The notes under the pieces were generated by a model that saw nothing but the letters and a program-made list of their open reading frames with translations, had not been told where the DNA came from and ran no database searches. Made by a program: the position numbers and the translations under genes. 64,000 nt of DNA, taken from positions 1,178,001 to 1,242,000 of the forward strand of contig NC_051094.1 in NCBI RefSeq assembly GCF_901709675.1, given 5' to 3'. Below are positions 13,201-23,960 of this stretch, one piece after another (the first letter of the stretch is position 1; each line of letters opens with the position of its first letter). This stretch comes from Syngnathus acus. Taxonomy: Eukaryota > Chordata > Actinopteri > Syngnathiformes > Syngnathidae.

Positions 13201-13740
13201 TGCTATTATTTGTATGCATTTTCAATTTTAATATTTTTTTGTTAAATGCATTCGCTTATTTTGTGAACCGCATTTAGCCCTTAATATTTTCGTATCCATA
13301 TTTGAAAAGTTATGTGTTTGTCTGTTGTTTTTTACAGGACCTATTGGATTTTAAACGACATATTCTGGTCTTGTTATGGCCCTTAGTTTTGAAAACGGAT
13401 TCATCTGTGCATTGTTTTAATTCTATTTAATACATTTCTAAATATTAGCATCAACATTTTATTCTCAAGTTAATTTTTTTATTCATATTTAGAAAAAAAA
13501 AATTTTTGTCGTAACTTTATTTACTATTGTATGTTCTTTTTAAAATTCTCTTCTTTCCTCTTATTACCAACAGATTTTAAAAACGGATTCATTTGATACA
13601 TTTTTTTACTGTTATGGAAGGTGAATTTTTTTGATTCGTACTCTTTCAAAGTAATATCGAAATTCACAGATTTGATTGTATTATTGTGTCAAGCAACTGC
13701 AGCGAAAGTCACTGAGCGAGCACGAGTACACACCTCCTTC
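10287..13740. other. intergenic spacer nkx2.7-nkx3.1
   Basis: No supported gene was seen. The stretch contains (AAGG)n at 11001-11027 and (TTCC)n at 11314-11400. It also has a possible regulatory patch at about 10400-10480, with ATCAAAGG (TCF/LEF-like) and GCTGATAAGAGC (GATA-like). At 11248-11261 there is a CTCF-like word with one mismatch. The AT-rich segment 13080-13640 shows no feature. Confidence 0.4.
11314..11400. repeat. (TTCC)n microsatellite
   Basis: About 21 perfect TTCC units. It accounts for a spurious reverse-strand reading frame of repeated Lys-Glu-Gly-Arg. Confidence 0.97.
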
Positions 13741-13746
13741 CCAAAC

Positions 13747-13770
13747 CCGCCCCCGCACTCGCATAAAAAG
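13747..13770 (+). promoter_or_regulatory. nkx3.1: candidate nkx3.1 core promoter
   Basis: A GC-box-like CCGCCCCCGC (13747-13756) is followed by GCATAAAAAG (13761-13770), a TATA-like box about 100 bp before the ATG at 13866. This would place the transcription start near 13790-13795, with a 5' UTR of about 70-75 nt. Confidence 0.45.
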
Positions 13771-13865
13771 CTGCTGCGTGCACCCACGTGCAAAAGAGCA
13801 CAAAGCACTTGAGCACCCTCTGACACGCAGAGGCCTACCTCACAAGTGGACCTGTGGATGGGAAC

Positions 13866-14477
<612 letters not shown>

Positions 14478-14773
14478 AGAAAAAAAAAACATTCACTGAC
14501 TATGCCAATTTGCTTTTTGATTGTTGTGACCATAATAATTTGTATTTGTTGAGGAAAAACTGTCATGAAAAAAAGTGTGAAAATACTCCACGACGAGTCA
14601 ATGATCATTTTTTGTCATTGTTGACAAGATGGAAATATTTCACAGCTCTGGAAATTTTAGAGAAAGGACCACAAGCTTGTTTTGAAAATAGCTCACTAAA
14701 AATGAGGCATTGTGATTTCCTAGGAATGTTGTCCAAGTGATCATTTGAAAAGGTGAACACGTTCAGTGATAGA

Positions 14774-14779
14774 AATAAA
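14774..14779 (+). terminator. nkx3.1: poly(A) signal of nkx3.1
   Basis: AATAAA lies 297 bp after the stop codon, followed within 30 bp by a T/G-rich stretch (TTTTGATATTGATCTGTTTCC). Confidence 0.6.
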
Positions 14780-16864
14780 GTGTTTCATTTTGATATTGAT
14801 CTGTTTCCTGCTGTGTTAAATCATTGTTGGTAAATATTGTGGGAAGTCATCAGTGTTTGAACAAAATGAATGCCATGAATCATTCATAACAATACTCTGT
14901 ATAATGAAAGTGGGAGATCTTGGTACTGAGCATTCAGTTCCCGAGAGGTTTGAATATTTTGGATGGAACATTTGGTCACTTTCTGAAAAGTTTACACCCA
15001 CATCCTAAATTGGCTCAAAATGGACTTGAGCAGCGTTTTCGTATTGAATCTAATGATTGCGGCAGGTTCCAGATGCATCCGATAAAGCCAACTGCGCGTA
15101 CAGGAATGACAAGAAGCACTAATGCGATGACTGGCGAGATAACGCGGCAGAGCAGTGAGTGCACTCGCAGGGTCACCGTCGGCTGCAACAGTCGGTCGGT
15201 CGGGAAAGTTCCATCCGAGAAGCGAGTTCACACGGGTAGTCGTGGCCAACTTGATAGGAGAGCGAGTGCCACGCACAAGAACGTACCGTGTCGACAACAC
15301 GAGCGACAAACATCTTAAAGAGCTTCGTCTTATCTCCGCGCGTGGGCATGGCGAGATGTCAACGTAGCATGAAGCGGAGAACCTGTCAAGTGGCTCCTCT
15401 CCTCCGTGGGATCATTTCAAGCCGACCGACCGGTCGATGAGCGGCGGGCGGGCGGGTCAACAGGTTGAAGGGGTAAACAGAAGAGTTTGACTTTGGAGAC
15501 ATCCAAATGCCGACTTCTTATCTATCATGTGCGCGGCGGCGGCGGCCCTCGGCGTAAACAGGTAATTAGACATGAAGAGGGCAGATAGCGTCTGTTTTGA
15601 CGGCCGTGAGAATGTGACCGTAATCTAGCGGGCACGCCGACATGTTGATAAAGGAATCTGCCATTGTAATGCCCGCACAGTACATTGGGCTGAACACTAT
15701 CCCAAGACCAGCAATTACAACCACAATTCTCAAATGTCTTCCATAAAATTGCATTTGTTTATTCCCAACAGTCCAATTAGATGTTAGCCTCTACTGTGTG
15801 AATCTAATCCGCCTTGACAATAAGTCTTGTCTCAGAATCATTGCTATCCTCTCATCTTAGTTGCCTTCGAATATTTTCCTGTGGCACCTGGATCGACTGG
15901 ATTTGGTTGGAGGTAAGTGATGAAAAGCACCGAAGCATGAGCTTGTGTACCTTTAGATTAACGACTTCCCATTAGGAACACCAAGGAGTGACTTGTTGTT
16001 TATTTAGGCTTAAAAGTGTGGTTAATGGTACTAGGGACTCTTTATCAGGTAAGGAAACAGTGTACCTCTCATGATGACACAACAGGGGCATCAAATTTGT
16101 CACCAGCAAATACTTTTTTTATTTTATTTTTTTATTTAAATCTAATCTAATTTAAATTAATTTAAATTATTTAATTTAATTTAATGATGACTGACTTCAG
16201 TTTTCCCTTTCCATGTGCGAGTACCCCATAATGGGTTAAATGTGTCTTTAAAAGGACCAGCAGATCTTCATCAAAGGATGAGAAGAAAACCAAAGCTGAC
16301 CACAAAGGAAGTCTTTGTCGGCGCTGCAATGTGCCGTGACTGTCTGACAAATTTGTTGGGTCTGATAAGGCGTTTTGAAGCAGCTCTGGATCCCCCATGT
16401 TACTCGGCCAAAGAGGCAATGGGCATACTTTTGAATCCTGCGCATCCAGGAGCTATCTATCACTGTGTGGATGTTTGTGTGTTAAGACCAGCATGTATTG
16501 AGTAAAGAGGCTGTTGTCATTTTCCAGCTCTTATCTTCGGTATAAAGATGTAAAGTAGTCAAGCAAATGGACTGCAGATGAAACCGACAAGGACAGAAGA
16601 CGTGGCATCCATTGTAGGCTCGGGATAAACAACATGATCAGGGACAACTCTGCCACACCACCTGTGTACGTGTGCTGGGACATGCCGGCTCCGAATAAAG
16701 CTCGCCACTGTCTGCAGCCCGATAAGAACCGTCTTGTTTTTGTTCCATCCGAGCGTATCGGTAAGTATCTGCCTTCATGTAAACAGTCCAATAAATGACA
16801 GCCAGCACAAGAAGAACCACGAGCAGAATTATTGTGAGCACAGCGGGGTCATTTAAAGGACATA

Positions 16865-17530
16865 TGTGGTCCAAGTCTGGAGCTAGACCTCAGTTACGTG
16901 GAAAGTCTCACGTGTCTCTGGTTGTGTGGTCCAGGTCTTAAGATCTTTAGTCCATGTCTTGAACTAGATCCAGGTTATGCAATCTGACAAGGAGTCCCGG
17001 GGTCATTTTTGGTTTGCAATCAGATCATGTGACCGAATTTTCATGCTTGTTCCAGATCATGCGAGCCATGTCTCAAGCAAGTCCAACCAGTTTTAGGCTG
17101 CTTCAAAGTCTTGAGAGAAATTTAAAGGAGGTCGGAGTAAATACTCATACTAGTGATCCTTGTATAACGGCAGTAGTCTGGTCCAGACCTCAAACAAGAC
17201 CCAGGTCACGTGGATCAGTTTTAACGCTAGCTCAAGGGCAAGGTTGTCGAGGTTATGTCCTTCAGGTTTAAAGGCAGTCCTGGAAGGGTAGAATTTCGGT
17301 TATGCTAATGTCTAAGGTCATGTGATTTGGGGTCTTATGCTAGCCATTGGTAACCAGGATCAGATCAGGCCAGATCTAAAACTGGTCTTTGGTCTAGTCT
17401 CAAGAATCCTCAGTCATGTGGCCCAACGGATGTAATGCAAGTGGTCCTGGTCAAAAGATTGTCAGCTTTGTGTGGTCCAAGTAGAATGGTAGGTGTGGTT
17501 TAGATCAAGTGAGAAGTCATGTGACTTTTA
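16865..17530. repeat. degenerate GTGGTCC/TCATGTG tandem array
   Basis: Variants of a short phrase recur: GTGGTCCAAGTC or GTGGTCCAGGTCT, the word TCATGTG, TCACGTG or TTACGTG, and GTCT(C/T)AA. They appear near 16870, 16893, 16909, 16927, 17024, 17206, 17311, 17414, 17472 and 17513. Spacing is irregular, as in a decayed minisatellite. No ORF crosses it. Confidence 0.55.
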
Positions 17531-17563
17531 CGTTTCACGTTTAGAATAAAATGCTGTATAATA

Positions 17564-17577
17564 GCGCCCTCTGCTGG
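17564..17577 (-). promoter_or_regulatory. perfect CTCF-type motif
   Basis: The reverse strand reads CCAGCAGAGGGCGC, matching the CTCF core consensus CCASYAGRKGGCRS at all 14 positions. It lies between the nkx3.1 and slc25a37 coding regions. Occupancy is untested. Confidence 0.5.
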
Positions 17578-19432
17578 CACCACAACGGAACGACACAAAT
17601 TGGACTGTCGTGGCCTTGGGGAAAGGCAGGAATGTAAAAAAAAAATTAAAATATCTTCTTGATGAACAAAAACTTGCAAATAGCAACGGACACCAATGTC
17701 ATCCTATTTCATTTATTTCAGCTCCAGTGTTACATGCTGCAGCAGCATTGTTACAATGATGTCATATATGCTTGGTCTGACATTCTATTGGCCTTATTTG
17801 TGCGTAAAAAGTGTAACCAATTTACAAGTACAAAATAGTCACACAAGCACACGCCACTATTCCGCACTGTGGGATGTGTATTAAAAGTATAGTGACCTAC
17901 AAAGACATGGCGAGCATGTTTCTTCACTTGGATTAAAGACAATTACCTCATGAAACGCAGATGACGCAAATGCATATACTATAAAGCTCGTAAAAACAAT
18001 TCCCATTTGCTCCTGGGAAAATGTTGCGAGGGCAACTATGGCTTATATAAAGGGTACTGTATACAAACAGACTGAATGATTAAAAAAAACAAAGCCATCA
18101 TTAAACACACCCAAACAGTGGGGAAAACTACAATAACAAAAAGGTCCTCTTCAACTGCCACACACGAAAAAAAAAAATGCCATCTTGCATATTTGAAACA
18201 AATGTTGAGGCACAAAGAGACACAGTGGTCACCGCAATATGAGCAAAAATGAACAAATGGAGTGCGCACAGTGAAAAAGCAGGTGCATAGAAAAATACCA
18301 TTTGTTACAATCCAATGTCGTTTGTGGCAAGTACACATCGACCCCAAAAAAAAAAACGGCAATGTTTTGTTCTTCTTCGGATTGGTGAATATCTTCAAAA
18401 ATGCAAAGGGAGTGGAAAGGTGAATAAAAAAATGCATCATATGTGATGATACAATCTGCAACAACATTTATGTACAAGTCAGGTCAGTGTTGAGCCCTCC
18501 AATAGCTGCCCTGTGTCCATTCGATTTAAATGGGAGGGCATAGTGTGTGTGCGTGATTCAGCGGCGGGCGGGCGGGCGGTTGGTCATTTGGCTCACTCGC
18601 CGAACCAATATGCCAACAGACGCTTGAAGAACTAATCGCTATGGCAAATCAATTCATTGATCTTCCAGTGCAACTTCATGGAGGTGGACGTGTGAACGGC
18701 TAGACCATGGTTATATGCTGCCTCTGATTTAAAAAAAAAATATATATATATAGAAAGCATCGTACTCTGCTGCAACCAGCTGAAGCGCTATTGATTTCGT
18801 AAGACTTGAGACAAGTTTGCGTTTGAAAAAAGTCCAGCATGACGTCAGCTCTGGAAAGTTGAGCAACATTCCTGACGTGGATTTCCCGCTCGATATGGCG
18901 CTGGCATGGAAGCGGAAGTTCTTTTGAAAATTGCTTTCGTGCTTGGAGATGAACTTTACTCATCAACCAAATGTAGTAAACGGTAAAAGTGCCCAAATAG
19001 ATAAGAAAGCAACTTTTTTTTCGGGGGGGGGGGGGGGGAAGCTAAAATGTCTCAATAAAAGAGTAAAAGAGGCACTTGGAAATTGGAGTGAGGATTCATT
19101 TTTCCGTGTCGACTGATTCCTAATAAATAAACACAGAAGGAAAGCAAATAAAGCCGCGTTGCGCTGCTTCCTTCTGCAGCCATTAAAATCACAAGCTAGG
19201 CAAATAAATAAATACTACGAACTCTATCTAAACATCATTCAAGACTTTCTTTGCTCCACGCACAGCTGTGTGCGCTGGAAAGAAGGTCCAACGATGACTG
19301 TTTGAATTTGTCCGTGATTCTTCTGCCCTTGAGTGACGTCATTACGGGGGGGGGGAAAAAAAAAAAGTGCAGACGTCAGTGCGGGTGAAAACAAGGAGGC
19401 GTGTCACAACTTGGCTACTTCCTCAAACGCGT

Positions 19433-22400
19433 TCACTTTGCGTTCCTGCCGGCGGGTCTCGCCTCCTGCTTGGTCAGGAAGTACTTGAAGAACTCGTAGA
19501 CGGACCAGGCGATGGCCGTGGATGGCATCTGGTAGATGACTCGGGCCCGCACGCCTTTAAAAAAGGCCGGCACGCCGCCGAGCTGGTACACTGTCCTGAA
19601 GGCGTTGGCCATTCCTGACAAGTGTCCGCTGATGTTGACGGAAGTGAGCGCCACGTTCTCCTGCGTGTTGAGCAGCGTCTTGCACACGTCCAGCGGCGTG
19701 GTGACGGCGGCCGAGATGGCGCCGGCCGCCGCCCCGGACACGATGTGCGTGCCGGGGTGGTAGTGTCTCTGGGGATTGAGCCATTCCTGCATGGTCTCAT
19801 AAGTGATGAAGTGAACGGCCTGGAAGGGGATGTTCATGGTCAGCTGCGTGCTGTAGCTGCGGTAGAAGGCGCCGGCACCCTCCACGCGCGTCATGGTGCG
19901 AACGCAGTCCCAAAGTCCACGATAGGGCGACTTGTACATTTGCATCCTCTGCTTCACCACTGAGCCATGATAACACAAAGACATTCAGGAAGCTTCAATG
20001 GAAAGGTGATTTTTTTTTTTTCAGTTTTGCTTGATGGAATTTTTGGACCATGGAATATTTGGAAGGGCACCACAAGCGCAAAATGAAGTTGGAAGTGAGC
20101 GACTTGAAAGCGTTAGTGGACCAACAAAATGAAAAAGTTGCAAAATTGTCTTGCTGAAAATGTTTTTTTTTTCTGCTGCTTCAAAAATGTTTGAGGAAGG
20201 AGAAAAAGATTCATTTTCCCAAATCACCTTTACTTGACATTTTGTTTTGTTTTGCACCCGTCTTTCGGACATGACGTTAAAAGGTGCAAAATCGGCAACC
20301 GTAATTCATCTCGTTATAATTTCAGTTTTCATTTCAAAGTGAGTTTTGTTGGGGTTAGTGTCAAGTGGTGCACGCTGCATTTTACAGAGACATCTTCAAA
20401 ATATCAGATCGCACATTTACACAGTACAACACACATCATTGCTGTCGGGTCAAAACTCAGAATTATTATATTATTTGTGTTATTATGAATGAAACAATCA
20501 AAAAACAATCCATTTTGGATGAGGCTATTTTTCCAGAATAACATTTATCTTTGTCAAACAGTTCGTATTTCGATTTTATTGCGCTTACCTTCAGCAGGGT
20601 TCATAACGGCATCATGGAGGACGGTGGCCACGCTGCCTGCAACACCTGTGCAGACAATATTTAGGGTTTAATATTCCCAAAAATTGCCATTTAAATGGAC
20701 TTGATATAAAAAATGAAAAAAATTCAAAAACAGATATTTGGGATGGATGGACTTTGTACCGTTGGCCAGGTGGCTGTTGCCTCCACTTTTGATGACGTCG
20801 CTGAGGGAGTGCTTGAGGCGTTCGTAGCAGGCGAAGTAGAGCGCGTGGGCAGGGCCGGCGCCCATCATGGTGATGTTGAGGCCCCTTAGCGGTCGGAGGA
20901 GGCCCTCTGTGCGGATGATCCTTCTCAGGGCTTCGTAGACGCCTCTGTACTGGGCGTTGGGGTCGGGCTGCAGGCTCTGCATCCTTGTCTGAAGACAGAA
21001 GAAGACATTCATTGGCTATTTTTATTATGACAGCTGGCTTTTTACAAATGTGAGGAGGGGAAAAACACACGGCGTGTACGAGCGAGGCAGCGCTTTGTTT
21101 GAGTCCAGCGTGCCAAGTTATCTGCACAGCACAAAGCCTGTTTTTATTTGCGGGGAGATGGAGTCGGCGCTGGTGAGGGAAGATAGGCCCCGTCGATCTT
21201 CCTTTGCACGTCTTTCCTTCCTTTTTGCGCTCACAATAAACTACAATTCCATTTCCGGTTAATGCAGATGTGGGGATTTGGGGACACTCAAATCACAGCT
21301 GAGAATTTTTGCTGCACAAATCGTATTGTCCGGACAAGGGTTAGTAATGAGTCACTTCAAATACTTATGAACTACAAAATGTTACTTCTTGTCTCCAGAT
21401 TTTTCATGTTACCTGATAGGGACTGTTTTTGTCACATACCGTTTTGGCCTCAGTCTACCACAATCCAGTTGTAAAATCTTATAAACGTTGTAGTAGTACC
21501 TCAACCCCGGGCCGTTATAATCAATACTACACAAGGACGAGGACGTAAACACGCCCTCGACTGTGTGAGGTTGATTTCAAGAGTGTGTCGCACAGATAAG
21601 GCCGCCCCCACACACACCCTTCACAAGATTGGCACTAGGTGTGTCTCAATTGATATCTTGGGTGGTCAAGTCATTAGTCGGCAGGTCCGCTGAACTTCAA
21701 ATTCACACCCAACATTTATTGCCAGGACACACACAAATATGACTGCAGAGGTTATGACGTCTGGAAGAAAACATCCAGACGAGTTTAAGAGGAAATGACA
21801 AAAGGAGTTTGAGTAAGAGAGGGCAGTTTGGCAAGATGGTAAAAGAGGATAAGGAACAGATTCATGTAATTGCCACACCTATCAATGGAGAATGTTGATT
21901 TCATTTGCGAGTGATTTTAGTTGGTAACCATCACACTCGCAAAGTCAGAATGTACTCGGTAGCGTTATTCTAAAATGAAAAACTAGTACATTATTAATTA
22001 ACTCAAGTCTGTACCTGGGCGTCAATGGAGACAGGTCAAACTTTCTAGTCACAGAGGCGCAATAGAGACATAAGTTAATAGCTTGTGTTTAAAAAAAGAA
22101 AAGAAAGTATACGAATGTTTTCAACACTTATCCACAACAAAAATGTTATTTCTAAACTGGCTTCCTGAAGTGAGCAAACAAGACAAGCTAACTGTGGTCA
22201 AGCAGGTTGCATAGTTTAAAGCTAATGCTTGTTAGCAACACACTGTCGTAGCCAGCCGACAAGCCGTGCGTGGTGGATTTGATACGTGAATGTTGGTGGC
22301 GTGACTCAGGTAAAAATAAGGAGCGCGGCGCTGAGGGAGGTGTGCGTCCGTTACCTTGACGGAGTCCACCGGGTACATGACCGAGTGCTCCAGCACGCCA

Positions 22401-22549
22401 GCCACTGCGCCCGCTGTCATGTGCGTCGTCACCGAGACATGAGGGGGCAAGGTCTCGTAGTCGCCGTCGCCGGGAGCGGGCTGGCCGCCTTGGCTCGCCG
22501 TCTGCGACATCTTCAGCGGTGACAGCACACGCTCTGAGCTCAACTCCAT
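19433..22549 (-). CDS. slc25a37: mitoferrin-1, mitochondrial iron carrier
   Basis: The CDS is the complement of join(19433..19959, 20589..20645, 20760..20988, 22355..22549): four exons, 335 aa, all phases closing. Mitoferrin-1 sits in the inner mitochondrial membrane and imports iron for heme and Fe-S cluster synthesis, above all in erythroid cells. It is an SLC25 protein with three repeats bearing the carrier signatures PVDSVK (60-65), PAEVVK (158-163) and PLDVCK (249-254). Segments such as [19 protein letters not shown] and [15 protein letters not shown] are characteristic of mitoferrin rather than other carriers. The start MELSSERV resembles the N-terminus of fish mitoferrin-1; the frame is open further upstream but lacks family similarity. 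slc25a28 (mitoferrin-2) is the alternative, but linkage to nkx3.1 and entpd4 supports slc25a37. Confidence 0.96.
21348..21853. promoter_or_regulatory. slc25a37: candidate erythroid enhancer in slc25a37 intron 1
   Basis: AGATAAG (21594-21600) is followed within 5 bp by CCCCCACACACACCC (21605-21619), a GATA plus CACCC/KLF arrangement. A second site, GGATAAG, is at 21847-21853, and an AP-1/NF-E2 core TGAGTCA is at 21348-21354. Mitoferrin-1 is a known GATA1 target in red cells; that these sites mediate it is inference. Confidence 0.4.
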
Positions 22550-22678
22550 GCGTGGAGCGCTTCTCGGGGTGTTATAGGCAGCGTGGACGGCCACAACATT
22601 TTCGGTCGTCACTACTCGCTGGAGTGAGAGGGGCGGAGTGACATTTCCTTGAAAAGGCGTGGCTTTCTCAACAATTAA

Positions 22679-22735
22679 CCAATAGAATTGCCGATGCTGG
22701 CCCACAGGGCGGGCTATTGGACTTTAGTGACCAAT
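22679..22735 (-). promoter_or_regulatory. slc25a37: slc25a37 proximal promoter elements
   Basis: CCAAT words are present on + at 22679-22683 and 22731-22735 and on - at 22716-22720, with a GC-box-like CAGGGCGGGC near 22705. They lie 130-190 bp upstream of the start codon at 22549, as expected for a CCAAT/GC promoter. Confidence 0.45.
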
Positions 22736-23960
22736 GAGAAGTTGTCTTTCTGAAATTTGGCTATCCCTACGGGCTCAGTCTCATCCATTGCATCTGTCAT
22801 GACTTTTTTAAAATTTAAATATATATATTTTTACATATTTTAATGGGATTTTCATGCACCTAAATGACCTTCGACATGCACTTTGTACTTAAAATGTCTA
22901 TTAAAAAAAACTAATTCATGTATAAAAAATGCATTGCTGTCGTGCATAAAAAGCAAACCTAAAGCACGTTTAAACCAAAATGATATACTCCTTTTTAATC
23001 AAAACAAACTGTCTTTCACGATGACAAACAGTCCAGTGATACAAAGTAAAGTCAAATAAAACAAGATAGAGGAGAGTGGGTGGGGCACTTTCTGGGTGAA
23101 AAGTAGTTGATCCTAATAGACTTTTGAATGAGTTTTACATTTTTATCACATACTGCTCCTGGAATAGATAAGAGGGCTTGGTCATCGCAGCACAGCCCGA
23201 TAAGATACTGAAGCCCCCCAAATTGCGGGTTCTCTTTCCTACAACTAAATTTGCGGTAGGATGTGCTGATTTAAGAATGTTACAATAATTGGCAAAACAC
23301 TTCAACAAGACTCTGCAATTCAATATTTGAAGAAAGTAGAGGCAAATCAATCACTCTGATGTTTGCTCATCAGGCAAGAGAATTGTCAGAAAACACAAAG
23401 CTTTATTAGCATACTGCAGCCTGACAAACATTGTGCATAAATAACATGTTGCGTGCATCAGGTCATTACAAATCCTCATGACAGCTTCTGAAAATGAAGC
23501 CCACCAAAATAGCCTCACCAGTCCTCAATTACATCATTTCACAGCAACAATGAGACAAAACAATTTGAAGGGCTCTGCCAGTGACAAGACATGTATTGCA
23601 CAAGTATTGCATCAAATTCTGACGTGCACACATACAATTGTACCGGGAGGGGCGGTTTTAAGGATGTTCATGTGCAATCCAGTGCTCCTGCCACATAAAA
23701 GATGGATTTAGTTTCTATTAAATGTATAAACGTGGGAAAAAAAAAAAAAGCTCTTTAAAAAGGCAGAACAAGGCGAATGCCCACAAAATAAAATTTTCGA
23801 CAGCAGAAAAATAAAATATTTGCCAAGTTTTTAGCATGATATGAATACAGTAGCGCCGACATATTTTTGTGGCTCAGTAAGGCCTCAGCTCAAGTCTCAC
23901 ACGGGATCTTCGTGCCAGAGACTTCTCGTAATACAACACGGTGAGCACGTGGACGAGAGT
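22736..23960. other. spacer and entpd4 3' UTR
   Basis: No gene was seen. A reverse-strand AATAAA (TTTATT at 23402-23407) lies 554 bp after the entpd4 stop codon and is a candidate poly(A) signal. The remainder up to slc25a37 is AT-rich without recognisable elements. Confidence 0.4.

Larger units (their letters stand above)
14780..19432. other. spacer nkx3.1-slc25a37, including probable slc25a37 3' UTR
   Basis: No gene was seen. Contents include a CNE-like homeodomain-motif-rich block (about 15540-15910), an A/T (TTTAA)n tract at 16110-16187, a decayed tandem array (16865-17530), a perfect CTCF-type motif (17564-17577), a (CGGG)n tract at 18563-18580 and G/A runs near 19023-19040 and 19346-19366. 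Reverse-strand poly(A) candidates (TTTATT on +) occur, for example, at 17712-17717, but the end of the slc25a37 transcript cannot be fixed. Confidence 0.4.

Noticed and set aside
14920-15318. 132-codon open frame after nkx3.1
   Set aside because: Arg/Ser/Thr-rich translation of a GC-rich patch with an equally long antisense frame; no homology recognised.
18036-18467. 143-codon reverse frame downstream of slc25a37
   Set aside because: Phe/Cys-rich translation of A/T-rich sequence without family resemblance; more likely slc25a37 3' UTR.
19622-19963. 113-codon forward frame
   Set aside because: Antisense shadow of slc25a37 exon 4.
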